Shown: in pieces, positions 27,253 through 35,528 of the stretch
Layout of the letters: each line of letters opens with the position of its first letter
Numbering within the stretch: position 1 is the first letter of the stretch
NCBI GenBank assembly: GCA_001683895.1
Contig: LXQJ01000050.1
Location: forward strand, 54,496 to 118,495
Length of the DNA: 64,000 bases
Direction: 5' to 3'
From: Luteimonas sp. ANT-B3E
GTDB taxonomy: Bacteria > Pseudomonadota > Gammaproteobacteria > Xanthomonadales > Xanthomonadaceae
Notes under the pieces: generated by a model
The model's input: only the letters and a program-made list of their open reading frames with translations
Told to the model about the DNA's origin: nothing
Database searches by the model: none
Translations under genes and position numbers: made by a program

Positions 27253-29421
27253 TCACTCCTTCGCCGGGACGCCCATTTCCTTCAGCAGCTGCGGCGCCGG
27301 ATAAACCTCCTGCATGATCCAGCGCATGTAGCGCTGGTCGACGGAGATCATCCGCGTCATCACCGGGTCGAACACCCAGTTGCTGCTGACTGACTCCCAG
27401 TTGCCGTCGAACGCCAGCCCGACCAGGCGGCCGCGGGCGTCGAGCACCGGCGAGCCGGAATTGCCGCCGGTGATGTCGAGGTCGGACAGGAAGTTGACCG
27501 GCACCGTTTTCAGGCGACGGTCCGCAAGGCCGCCGTAACGCTTGGCGGCGACCGCATCCAGCAGCGCCTGCGGCGCGTCGAAGGGCTCCTGGCCGGTGTG
27601 CTTTGCGGCGACTTCTTCCAGCTTCGTGAAGGGCTGCTGCGGGGTACCGTCGAGCTTGGTGTACGGCTTGACGTTGCCGAAGGTGAGGCGCAGCGAGGAG
27701 TTGGCGTCCGGGTAGACGAACTCGCCGCGGCTCTTCTTGTAGTCGGCAACGGCCTGCAGGTACACCGGGCGCGCAGCCAGTGAATCGCCTGCGCGCGCCT
27801 TGCGCTCCTGCTCCAGTGCCAGCAGCGTCGGCATCACCGCCACCGCGTACCTGATCGCCGGGTCCTTGCTGGACTCGAACGCCGCGCGGTCGGCTGTGAG
27901 CCACTTCATGCGCTCGTCGTTGCCGGTCAGCGCGCTGCGGCCGAGACGGTCCAGCGCGCGGTCGACGGCGCGCGCGTCGTTGCCGCCGAGCCAGGCATCG
28001 ACCGCCTTCACGCGCTGCGCCGCGGGCAGCTTCAGGTACTCGCCCAGCCAGTAGCGCTGCAGCTCGCGGTCCATCGCCGGCACGTAGCGGCGCTCCATTT
28101 GCTGCATTCCGCCCTCGATGGTCGGCAGGTCACGCTGCTGGTAGCCCTGCTCGCGCTGCGCATCCGGCTTGGCGCGCTCAATCGCCAGCCGGTACAGGCG
28201 GGTCGCGGTCGACAGCAGGCCGGTGTTGTTGAACTGGCCCAGCGCAAGATCGCGCTCGCGGGTCGCGACGGCCTGCACGTTGAGCGCGAGCAGCTGTTCA
28301 TGCGCGGCGATCGCGGCCTCGCCGTCTGCGCCCTGCCCGGCCAGCCACGCCAGCACCGCGGTCTCCTCGGCGAGCTTGGTGGCCGCGGCACCGGTGCGCG
28401 CAAAGCCGGCCAGCTGGCCGTCGTAGTTCTTCAGCACGTTCTCCCAGCCGCGCATCGTGCTGGCGTACTTGACCTCGATCTCCGGGTCCTTGTCGCCGGC
28501 GGCGCCGACCAGCGCGGTCAGCGCCTTGTAGTGCCGCGCGATGGTCGGGTACGTCCACTGCTCTGTGTTGCGGAACTCCTCGACCAGCGCATAGCGGTCG
28601 GTGCGGCCCGGATAGCCGGCCACCATCACGAAGTCGTCCGGGCCCAGCGGGCGGTCGGCGATCTTCAGGAAGCGCTTCGGCTGGTACGGGATGTTGTCGG
28701 CGGCAAACGCCGCAGGCTTGCCGTCGCGGCCGACGTAGGCGCGGTAGAACGCGAAGTCGCCCGTGTGCCGCGGCCACATCCAGTTGTCGATCTCACCGCC
28801 GTAGGCACCCACGCTGCCTGGGGGCGCGTACACCAGCCGCACATCGCGGATCTCGAGGTTCTTGAACAGGCGGTAGGTGTTGCCGCCGGCGAAGCTGTAC
28901 AGCCGGCAGCGGAAGCCGGCGTCGGCCTCGCAACCGGCGATCAGCGACTTTTCGATGTCATCCAGCGCGCGCGTGCGCCCTGGCGCATCCGACGCGGCCG
29001 CGATCGCCGCCTGCACGCGGTCGGTGACGTCCTCGATACTGTCAAGCGCGAACACGCGTGCACTGGGACCGGCGGTGATCTCGTCGGCCGGGGTCGCGGC
29101 GTTGAAGCCATCGACCATCAGATTGTTCTCGGGCGTCGAGTTGAGCTGAATCGCGCCGTACGCGCAGTGGTGGTTCGTCACCACCAGCCCCTGCGGTGAA
29201 ACGAAGCTCGCGGTGCAGCCTCCCAGCGACACCACCGCGCCCAGCGGATCGCCGGTGAGGTCGGCGAGCTGCTTCGGGTCAAGCCGCAGGCCGGCCTTGC
29301 GCAGCGGCCCGGCGATCTCCGGCAGCTGCTGCGGCACCCACATGCCTTCGCCGGCGACGGCGGTGCCGCCGGCGGCGGCACAGGAAACAGCAATGGCGGC
29401 GGTAAGCAGGGTAGTGCGCAT
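27253..29421 (-). CDS. S46 family dipeptidyl-peptidase (DPP7-like)
   Basis: A 722-residue periplasmic exopeptidase with a Sec signal, GMWVPQQLP at the mature N-terminus, the catalytic His in [14 protein letters not shown], and the catalytic Ser in [14 protein letters not shown]. The following FDGNWES has Gly at the position that distinguishes DPP7 (hydrophobic P1) from DPP11 (Arg, acidic P1), so DPP7-like specificity is predicted. S46 enzymes release dipeptides for asaccharolytic growth. A paralogue lies at 46.1-48.2 kb. Confidence 0.93.
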   Translation of the reverse strand: MRTTLLTAAIAVSCAAAGGTAVAGEGMWVPQQLPEIAGPLRKAGLRLDPKQLADLTGDPLGAVVSLGGCTASFVSPQGLVVTNHHCAYGAIQLNSTPENNLMVDGFNAATPADEITAGPSARVFALDSIEDVTDRVQAAIAAASDAPGRTRALDDIEKSLIAGCEADAGFRCRLYSFAGGNTYRLFKNLEIRDVRLVYAPPGSVGAYGGEIDNWMWPRHTGDFAFYRAYVGRDGKPAAFAADNIPYQPKRFLKIADRPLGPDDFVMVAGYPGRTDRYALVEEFRNTEQWTYPTIARHYKALTALVGAAGDKDPEIEVKYASTMRGWENVLKNYDGQLAGFARTGAAATKLAEETAVLAWLAGQGADGEAAIAAHEQLLALNVQAVATRERDLALGQFNNTGLLSTATRLYRLAIERAKPDAQREQGYQQRDLPTIEGGMQQMERRYVPAMDRELQRYWLGEYLKLPAAQRVKAVDAWLGGNDARAVDRALDRLGRSALTGNDERMKWLTADRAAFESSKDPAIRYAVAVMPTLLALEQERKARAGDSLAARPVYLQAVADYKKSRGEFVYPDANSSLRLTFGNVKPYTKLDGTPQQPFTKLEEVAAKHTGQEPFDAPQALLDAVAAKRYGGLADRRLKTVPVNFLSDLDITGGNSGSPVLDARGRLVGLAFDGNWESVSSNWVFDPVMTRMISVDQRYMRWIMQEVYPAPQLLKEMGVPAKE

Positions 29422-29481
29422 GGGCAGGGTTCCCGACGATGGTAGGAACCTGCGAGTGTAGCCACCGCCCGCCGCCGGGCA

Positions 29482-29499
29482 CCATGACCATGGTCATGG
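29482..29499. promoter_or_regulatory. Perfect 18-base palindrome upstream of the S46 peptidase gene
   Basis: CCATGACCATGGTCATGG is identical to its reverse complement and lies 61 bases upstream of the S46 start codon. Its sequence is unlike the Zur sites. It could bind a dimeric regulator or be chance; no repeat of it was noticed elsewhere in the window. Confidence 0.35.
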
Positions 29500-29798
29500 C
29501 CAAGCGTCGGCTGCGCCTGCGAACCGACGCATATCGCCTGCGTGCGTGTGCGAAATCGCCTCTGCAGCGGACCGGTCGCTCTTGCCAGCAAGATGCCGTC
29601 GGCGAGGCCGCGCGGATGGCCATCCGCCTGTCCATAGCGGGGTCTCTTTCCGGCGGGAGGAGCCGTGGCCGTGCAGCCGGTCCGGCAAGCGGAAGTTTCG
29701 CGCCTGACGGCGCGATGACGATCACCGTGACCAGCACCTGGACCACACCTGCCAACTGCATGCACGACATGACTTATGGGGCGTGCATACAGAGTGTT

Positions 29799-29810
29799 AT
29801 GTTGTAACAT
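29799..29810. promoter_or_regulatory. Putative Zur operator B
   Basis: ATGTTGTAACAT has exact five-base arms around GT. It lies in an AT-rich patch (TGTTATGTTGTAACATTTGA) about 160 bases before the TonB receptor start. It matches the arms of the other three putative Zur sites. Confidence 0.7.
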
Positions 29811-29973
29811 TTGAGATCGCCCTGCCTGCCTTGCCATCGTCGGCCACCAGGTCCGAGGCCAGCTCCCTGTGGTCCTCGACCCGCTCCGAGCGTCGTGCGG
29901 CCGGGACCTGCCGATAGCGTCAGACCTGCACTCTCCCAATCTTGCCGCCGGAACCCACCCTCCAGGACGCACC

Positions 29974-32172
29974 ATGCCCACCGTGATTGCCTGCGCGCCG
30001 CTCGGCCGCCCCCGCCCGCCCGCCCGCCGCGATCCCTTGCGGCTGTCGCTGCTGCTGATCCTCGCCAATAGCGTGAGCCATGCTGGAGTGGTCGACGACG
30101 ACGGCAGCGGAACGGTGGATCTGACCCGCGTCGATGTCACCGTGACAACCGCCACCCGCACCGAGCGTCTGTTGGCCGATGTGCCGGTGCGCACCGAGGT
30201 GCTGCGCAGGCAAGACATCGAACTGCGCGCCGCACTGGACTTTTCGCAGGCCGCCGAGCTGATCAACGGCCTGCGCGTGGAGAGCAATTGCCAGAACTGC
30301 AACACCTCGGAGGTGCAGCTGCTCGGCCTGGGGGGCGCCTACAACCAGATCCTGTTCGACGGCACGCCGTTGCTGTCGACGCTCGGCGGCGTCTACGGCC
30401 TGGAACAGATTCCTGCGGCTTTCATCAACCGGATCGAGGTCGTCAAGGGCGGCGGCTCGTCGCTGTACGGCCCTGGTGCGGTCGCGGGCGTCATCAACCT
30501 GATTCCCGAACAACCCACGCGCAACGGTGGCCGCTTGCAGCTCGGCGTCGACGTGCAGAAGAGCGAGCCAGTGCTGTACGGCGATGCCCGCGGCGACTTC
30601 GTTCTCGACGACGGTCGTCTCGGCCTGTCGATGGTCGCACAGGCTGCGCGCAACGACGCCATCGATTACAACGGCGACGGCTTCAGCGAGATCACCCAAA
30701 AGGACCAGCAGGTTGCCGGGTTTCAGGGCTGGTATGCGCTCAACGACCGCGCCACGCTGCGCGCCAACTATCAGTACACGCATGAACAGCGCCGCGGCGG
30801 CAACCGCTTCGACCAGCCGGAGTTTCTCGCCAACATCGCCGAATCGCTGGAGACCGACTACCAGCGTGGCAGCCTGCGCTGGGACCACATCGTCAGCGAT
30901 GACTTCGATTACAGCCTCGGGTACTCGTTCGCCTACATCAAGCGCGACAGCTTCTACGGCGGACTGGGCGATGTCGTCACCGATCCGAACGATCCGTATT
31001 ACGATCCCGACGCGCTCGACCCGACCCTTCCCGGCAGCGCGGCGTCGGTGTCGTTCAACCAGTACGGCCATACCACCAACCCGCTGCATTACATCGACAG
31101 CCAGTTCAACCTGCGCCGCGGCGCGCACGCCATCGCCTTTGGCCTGCAGTACAAGCGCGAGTCGATCACGGACGAAAACCGCAGCGCGATCGGTGAAACC
31201 GTCGCGGTCACCGGCGACGACCGCTTCTCCAATCTCGGCGTCTACGCGCAGGACGAATGGACACTCAGCGATGCGGTCGATCTGGTGCTCGGCGCGCGTG
31301 TGGACAAGAGTTCGACGCTGGACGATCCGATTTTCTCGCCACGCGTCGCGCTGGCGTTCGCAGCGAGCGACCGGCTCAAGCTGCGCGCCGGCATTTCCAC
31401 CGGCTTCCGTGCGCCGGAAGTGTTCAGTGAAGACCTGCACGTGGTCACGCTGGGGGCCGAACCGATCCGTATCCGCAACACCGAGGGCCTGGGCGAGGAA
31501 CGCGCCGTCACCGGTATGCTGGGGCTTGACTGGCGCTCGGACCCGGCCGATCCGCGCTGGACCTGGGACGCAACCGCGTCGGTAACCGAGCTGCGCGACA
31601 CCTTCGTGCTCAGCGAGCTTCGCAGCGACGACGACGGCAGCCTGTTCCAGCTGCGCGAGAACTCTTCGGGCTCTCGCGTGACCGGATTCGAGACCAATGT
31701 CGGCTGGCAGGCGATGGAGACCGTGCGCTTGACAGCGGGCGTCGCCTGGTACCGTTCGCGCTACGACGAGGCACAGATCGTGTTCGACGACACCGAAGAC
31801 CGGGGCCACGTGACCATCGCCACCCGGGACTACCTGAAAGCCCCGGACTGGACCGGACTCGCGCAGCTGACTTGGTCGCCGACCGATGCCTGGGACGCCT
31901 TCGTCGGGCTGAAATATACGGGCCCGCTGCAGGCGCTCAACAACAACACCGCTCGCTTGAACCGCACGCTCGCGTTCTACGTGGTGGATGTCGGGGCAAG
32001 CCGACACTTCCACGGCGCAGACGGTCGCGACTGGGATCTGTCGTTCGGCGTCAGGAACCTGTTCGACGAGCGCCAACAAGACCTGGAGATCGGCGCCAAC
32101 CGCGACAGCGACTATGTGTACGGCCCACGCTTCGCGCGGTCGCTCTACACCAGTGTGCGTGTCGCCTTCTGA
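29974..32172 (+). CDS. TonB-dependent receptor with CxxC plug motif, putatively Zur-controlled
   Basis: A 732-residue outer-membrane receptor. The start at 29974 has AGGA seven bases upstream; a basic N-region and hydrophobic segment follow, ending in NSVSHAG. The plug includes LLADVPVRTEVLRRQDIE, then Cys106-Gln-Asn-Cys109 (SNCQNCNTSE), then GAYNQILFDGTPLLSTLGGVYG and VVKGGGSSLYGPGAVAGVIN. The barrel ends in YTSVRVAF. Paired Cys in this plug position also occur in a receptor group common in Bacteroidetes. Zur box B is upstream and a periplasmic thioredoxin-like gene overlaps the stop (TGATG). I infer zinc or zinc-complex uptake. Confidence 0.85.
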   Translation: MPTVIACAPLGRPRPPARRDPLRLSLLLILANSVSHAGVVDDDGSGTVDLTRVDVTVTTATRTERLLADVPVRTEVLRRQDIELRAALDFSQAAELINGLRVESNCQNCNTSEVQLLGLGGAYNQILFDGTPLLSTLGGVYGLEQIPAAFINRIEVVKGGGSSLYGPGAVAGVINLIPEQPTRNGGRLQLGVDVQKSEPVLYGDARGDFVLDDGRLGLSMVAQAARNDAIDYNGDGFSEITQKDQQVAGFQGWYALNDRATLRANYQYTHEQRRGGNRFDQPEFLANIAESLETDYQRGSLRWDHIVSDDFDYSLGYSFAYIKRDSFYGGLGDVVTDPNDPYYDPDALDPTLPGSAASVSFNQYGHTTNPLHYIDSQFNLRRGAHAIAFGLQYKRESITDENRSAIGETVAVTGDDRFSNLGVYAQDEWTLSDAVDLVLGARVDKSSTLDDPIFSPRVALAFAASDRLKLRAGISTGFRAPEVFSEDLHVVTLGAEPIRIRNTEGLGEERAVTGMLGLDWRSDPADPRWTWDATASVTELRDTFVLSELRSDDDGSLFQLRENSSGSRVTGFETNVGWQAMETVRLTAGVAWYRSRYDEAQIVFDDTEDRGHVTIATRDYLKAPDWTGLAQLTWSPTDAWDAFVGLKYTGPLQALNNNTARLNRTLAFYVVDVGASRHFHGADGRDWDLSFGVRNLFDERQQDLEIGANRDSDYVYGPRFARSLYTSVRVAF

Positions 32173-32879
32173 TGCGTGTACTGCCTGCTCCCGGTATGTC
32201 GCGACCTACGGCCCGCGGCTTTCAACACATGGCGGCAAAGGCGATGTGCTGCCTCGCCGGCGCGTGCCTGCTGGCCAGCAGCGCATCGCTGGCGCAGCCG
32301 AGGGCACTGCGCAATACCATCGCAGACGCGCTGGTGGTACCGACCGGCACCGGCTTTGTCGCCTATCGCTGGCCGCGTGAACCCGAGACCATCGCGCTGT
32401 ACTTCGGCGCCGACTGGTGCGTACCGTGCCACGCATTCATGCCCGAGCTCAAGCAGGTTCACGCGACCCTGCGCGCCGCAGGTGCCGACACCCAAGTGGT
32501 GTACGTCAGCCTCGACGAGTCCGAGCGCGAGATGCGCCGCTACATGCGGCGGCAGCAGATGCCGTGGCCGGCAATCGACTACCGGCGCCTGCGCGCGTTG
32601 CCGGCGGTGCGCGCTCTTGGCGGCATTGCGCCACCAAACCTTGTGCTGATCGATCGCCATGGCCGAGTCATTGCCAGCGGCTGGCAGGGGCGGCGCTACA
32701 CCGGCCTGGCACCGGTCCTGAAAGCATGGACCGCCAGCGCTGCGCTACCAACCGAGCACACGGGGCCATCACCCCGAGTGCAGGACATGCAAAGGCCGCT
32801 TCCATCGCCCCCGCCAGGACACGGTGGCAAGGACGATCGCAAGCAAGAGCGCTTTCATCCCGAGTTCCAACAGCGGTGA
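32172..32879 (+). CDS. Periplasmic thioredoxin-like protein (nucleoredoxin/TlpA type), coupled to the TonB receptor
   Basis: A 235-residue protein with a hydrophobic signal (LAGACLLASSASLAQ) and a thioredoxin fold. Visible parts are YFGADWCVPCHAFMPELKQ (Cys83-Val-Pro-Cys86), VVYVSLDESEREMRRYM, and GGIAPPNLVLIDRHGRVI with the cis-Pro. Its ATG overlaps the receptor stop. The domain should end around VLKAWTAS (about residue 190); the last ~45 residues are low-complexity and probably derive from sequence brought in by the rearrangement that also left remnants at 33.0-33.8 kb. The natural reductase partner may be the receptor's plug cysteines. Confidence 0.82.
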   Translation: MRVLPAPGMSRPTARGFQHMAAKAMCCLAGACLLASSASLAQPRALRNTIADALVVPTGTGFVAYRWPREPETIALYFGADWCVPCHAFMPELKQVHATLRAAGADTQVVYVSLDESEREMRRYMRRQQMPWPAIDYRRLRALPAVRALGGIAPPNLVLIDRHGRVIASGWQGRRYTGLAPVLKAWTASAALPTEHTGPSPRVQDMQRPLPSPPPGHGGKDDRKQERFHPEFQQR

Positions 32880-32927
32880 CGCGTTGGCTGCGACCGCCAC
32901 ACCCAGCGTGCAGGACAGCGGCGCCAT
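32769..32927 (-). other. Unassigned short open frame, possible membrane-protein remnant
   Basis: The reverse strand reads 52 residues from ATG 32927 (MAPLSCTLGVAVAANAS) with a hydrophobic, helix-like stretch (MKALLLAIVLATVSW) and a basic end. It overlaps the low-complexity tail of the thioredoxin gene. It looks more protein-like than its surroundings and could be the end of a small membrane protein, but I could not assign it to a family. Confidence 0.2.
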
Positions 32928-33037
32928 GTCATGTTGTATCGCTGCCTGATGCCGGATCTTGGCTGCCCTGCCCTGCCCTGGCGCCAAGGCGCCTGGTTGC
33001 GATCCGGATGCCGAAACCTTCCTGGACCCGATGGCCG

Positions 33038-33207
33038 ATGCTGACCCGATTGAACGCCCCTGCCCTGTTGGCGCTGCTTGCGCTCGCCATACTGCTGCCG
33101 CCGGCACATGCCGACGCCATTCGCCAGACCAAGGCACCGTTCGAAGACAGGTTCCGTCAGCTCGAAGGCGAGGCCTGGCCCACGCCCACCGACTATCGCA
33201 ACGCCGC
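33038..33207 (+). pseudogene. 5' fragment of an M1-family aminopeptidase gene
   Basis: From ATG 33038 the frame encodes a signal peptide (LLALLALAILLPPAHA) followed by DAIRQTKAPFEDRFRQLEGE and PTPTDYRNAA. This is the mature N-terminus seen in xanthomonad secreted M1 metallopeptidases, which normally continue GAPGPxYWQQ. After about 33207 the similarity stops and the sequence becomes the reverse complement of the folE2 remnant. None of the catalytic domain is present. Confidence 0.7.
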
Positions 33208-33808
33208 CACAGCGGTGCCCAAGGCGCGTTCAATCGTGTCGATCAGCGCAGATACACCCGGATCCACCTGGGTCGGCGCGACACGCACGCGCACCTGCGC
33301 CTGACTGCGCTGGCTATGTGCTGTCGCATCGGTGGCATGCGCGTTCACCCACTCTGCTGCCTGCTGACGGCGACCTCAAGCGCGAACCCCTGCGGGCCCT
33401 GGAGCGCCTCGACCACAATGGGATAACGCTTCCAGCCGCTCAATCCCGGCGTCACCATTACCGGAGCCTGTACAGCAGGTCGAAGCCCAGCGTCGGGCGC
33501 GCCGACGTGGACTGCCAATCGGCATGACTGTCGATCAGGTTGCGCAGCGGTGCCTGCATATCCCCTGGCGTCAGCGAGGATCGCTCGGCAAACGCGTCCA
33601 GTAACCCGTACAGCCGCGACATGTGGATGCCCTTGGCACTCGCGTCAGGCAGTTCAAGCTGCACATCGGCACGGGCGTGGACCTGGTGCGGCCGACCCCC
33701 GTCGTCAAACCGCATTGGCAAGTCGACACCGGACATGCCGACCCAGTCCAACGCACCGGGCGGATGAGCGGCTTCGGTCAATGCGACAGCAGGCAGGGCG
33801 AGGTTCAT
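33208..33808 (-). pseudogene. folE2: Decayed GTP cyclohydrolase IB (FolE2)
   Basis: From ATG 33808 the reverse strand reads GALDWVGMSGVDLPMRF, HARADVQLELPDASAKGIHM, SRLYGLLDAFAE and LIDSHADWQSTSARPTLGFD, the FolE2 N-terminal half. It stops at 33458. In another frame the protein continues VTPGLSGWKRYPIVVEALQ and GFALEVAVS, then skips the family's YSSTCPCSAAL segment with the active-site Cys. In a third frame it resumes as TAHSQRSQAQVRVRVAP and LIDTIERALGTAV, then ends at the junction with the M1 fragment. At least one frameshift, one internal deletion and one C-terminal truncation are visible. It lies downstream of the TonB-PepSY genes under Zur box C, where a zinc-independent GTP cyclohydrolase would be expected. 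Confidence 0.85.
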
Positions 33809-33919
33809 GGGCGGTCCTGTGAACGCTGGCCCCTGGTGCACGACGGCGAGCCGGGCGATTGATCGAGCAGTCGCCCGGGCGCGACAAGCAACTTCGGCGT
33901 GCTTGGCATCTTGCCGTGC

Positions 33920-35488
33920 TCAGACAGGCCGGCGCTGTCTGGCCGGACCGCTCCAGCCCATGTCGTGTCGCAACCGCCGTACGCCTGCGATCAGACCGAG
34001 CAAGGAGAGCAAGATGCCGCCAAGCGAAAAGCCGATGACCACGATATCCCAGAGCGGCCGGCGCTCCCATAGCCACAGCAGATCGAACGAATGCAGGCCG
34101 TTGTAGAGCCATCGATACAACCGGTTCACCCGCGTGCTGCGCTCCAGGATGACGCCACGCACGGGATCGAGGTGAAACCAGGTGTGCTGCGCATCGTCGA
34201 ACTGCACGCGGATGACGGGAAGCGGCCGGCTGCCGTTTTCCGGGCGGCGTGTGTAGTAGTGATTGTCGAAAGCGTGCAGGACACGGTTGTGCAGGATGGG
34301 CGTGCCGGGCATCAGCCACCCCGCGCGTGCCTGCATGCTGGCGATATCCGGCAACGCACCCGGCAGATTACTGGCCGACAACAGCCGCAGCTGCCCTCCT
34401 CGCAGAGTCAACACGTAGTAGGGATGACCAAGGTAATGCGCCAGTTCGGCCTCGACCACCTCGATGCCGCTCCACGCGGGCCGTGAGAACTGTGCTGGTG
34501 TGAGCGGCATCCCGCTGTACACCTGGCTTTCCGCGGCGGACGGCGTGCGGCTGGGATTGAGCTTGCCGGGATTCATCGACAACAATCCGCTGAATACCCA
34601 CGTCAGCGCGGCAAGTCCGAACACCAGCCCGGTGATGTGATGCCAGCGCATCAGGCCGCGATAGGGGATCGACGATTTCCCCGGCTGCGAACGCCGCTTC
34701 CAGCGCAGCACGCCGACCCACAACCCGGTCAACGCCAAGGCGACACCGACAGTGGCCAGGATATCCACCATCCACGCCCAGGCGTCCGGATAGCGCCGGA
34801 TCAGCACCGGATACAGCCAGTGGGTGACCGCGGCGGGCAGGTTGAGCAGGCGCTCGCTGCGATGGCTGTCGCGCACCACCTCACCGGTCACCGATGACAC
34901 GTACAGCTCGGTGCCTGCAGCATCGTCCAGCGCCACTCGGTGCAACGGGCGATGCGCGTTCATGGCACTGGAAACGCTCCACTGGTCGGTCTGCAGCTGC
35001 GCCAGGTATCGCGGCGTCAGCGCCTGCCCGGGCCAGGTTCGACGGGCATGCGCTTGCGCGATTTCCAGCGCGGTGTCGGCATCGACCCGGTCCAGAACAT
35101 CGCCGCTGTCGGCAAATACCAGCCGCGGTTGCGCTGGCCCCTCGACGTCCACCACATACGCCGGACGCCCGAGCAGCATCGTCAGGCGCACGGCGGCGGC
35201 CTGCACCGATGCGTGCTGATCGCCTTGGTGCTTCTGGTCCAGATTCCGTGAAGGCGTGCCAACTACCGAAAAATCGCGCGCGCGCAGCCGCGACACCGCG
35301 TCCCCGGGTGCCAATCGCGCGCCGGAAGAATCCAGCGTCGGCAGCGACGCCAGCCTTTCGGGACGGGACAATTGCGGAAAGTCCACGTACATCATGAAGA
35401 TCCCGCTGACGAACCACAGCACGAAAAACCCGCTCAGCACGATGCCGAGCCAGCGATGGGTGAGGTACAGCGGCCGCTTCCACTTCAT
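33920..35488 (-). CDS. PepSY-domain inner-membrane protein (PepSY_TM, metallophore-utilisation reductase type)
   Basis: A 522-residue protein with an N-terminal HRWLGIVLSGFFVLWFVSG helix, a periplasmic PepSY region, a middle helix pair (ILATVGVALALTGLWVGVL, HHITGLVFGLAALTWVFSG) and a C-terminal helix after LYNGLHSFDLLWLWERRPLW. The spaced membrane His are typical of PepSY_TM proteins that sit next to siderophore receptors, some of which reduce the imported metal complex. It starts 40 bases after the upstream TonB receptor and is likely in the same Zur-type operon. Confidence 0.85.
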   Translation of the reverse strand: MKWKRPLYLTHRWLGIVLSGFFVLWFVSGIFMMYVDFPQLSRPERLASLPTLDSSGARLAPGDAVSRLRARDFSVVGTPSRNLDQKHQGDQHASVQAAAVRLTMLLGRPAYVVDVEGPAQPRLVFADSGDVLDRVDADTALEIAQAHARRTWPGQALTPRYLAQLQTDQWSVSSAMNAHRPLHRVALDDAAGTELYVSSVTGEVVRDSHRSERLLNLPAAVTHWLYPVLIRRYPDAWAWMVDILATVGVALALTGLWVGVLRWKRRSQPGKSSIPYRGLMRWHHITGLVFGLAALTWVFSGLLSMNPGKLNPSRTPSAAESQVYSGMPLTPAQFSRPAWSGIEVVEAELAHYLGHPYYVLTLRGGQLRLLSASNLPGALPDIASMQARAGWLMPGTPILHNRVLHAFDNHYYTRRPENGSRPLPVIRVQFDDAQHTWFHLDPVRGVILERSTRVNRLYRWLYNGLHSFDLLWLWERRPLWDIVVIGFSLGGILLSLLGLIAGVRRLRHDMGWSGPARQRRPV

Positions 35489-35528
35489 CCACGGTCACCG
35501 GTGTTGGTCAACGGTCTGCCGCGCATGG

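Larger units (their letters stand above)
29422..29973. other. 552-base divergent intergenic region with a palindrome and Zur box B
   Basis: It separates the S46 gene from the TonB receptor gene. It contains an exact 18-base palindrome at 29482-29499 and a Zur-type site at 29799-29810. Frames in between (for example 29500-29770, minus) are Arg/Ala-rich and not protein-like. The stretch between the two sites is otherwise unexplained. Confidence 0.5.

Noticed and set aside
29920..32079. A 719-residue minus-strand frame
   Set aside because: Antisense to a clear TonB receptor; it has no signal or domain of its own.
33038..33304. A complete small secreted protein from 33038
   Set aside because: After codon ~57 the sequence is the reverse complement of folE2, so the rest of the frame is not a real C-terminus.
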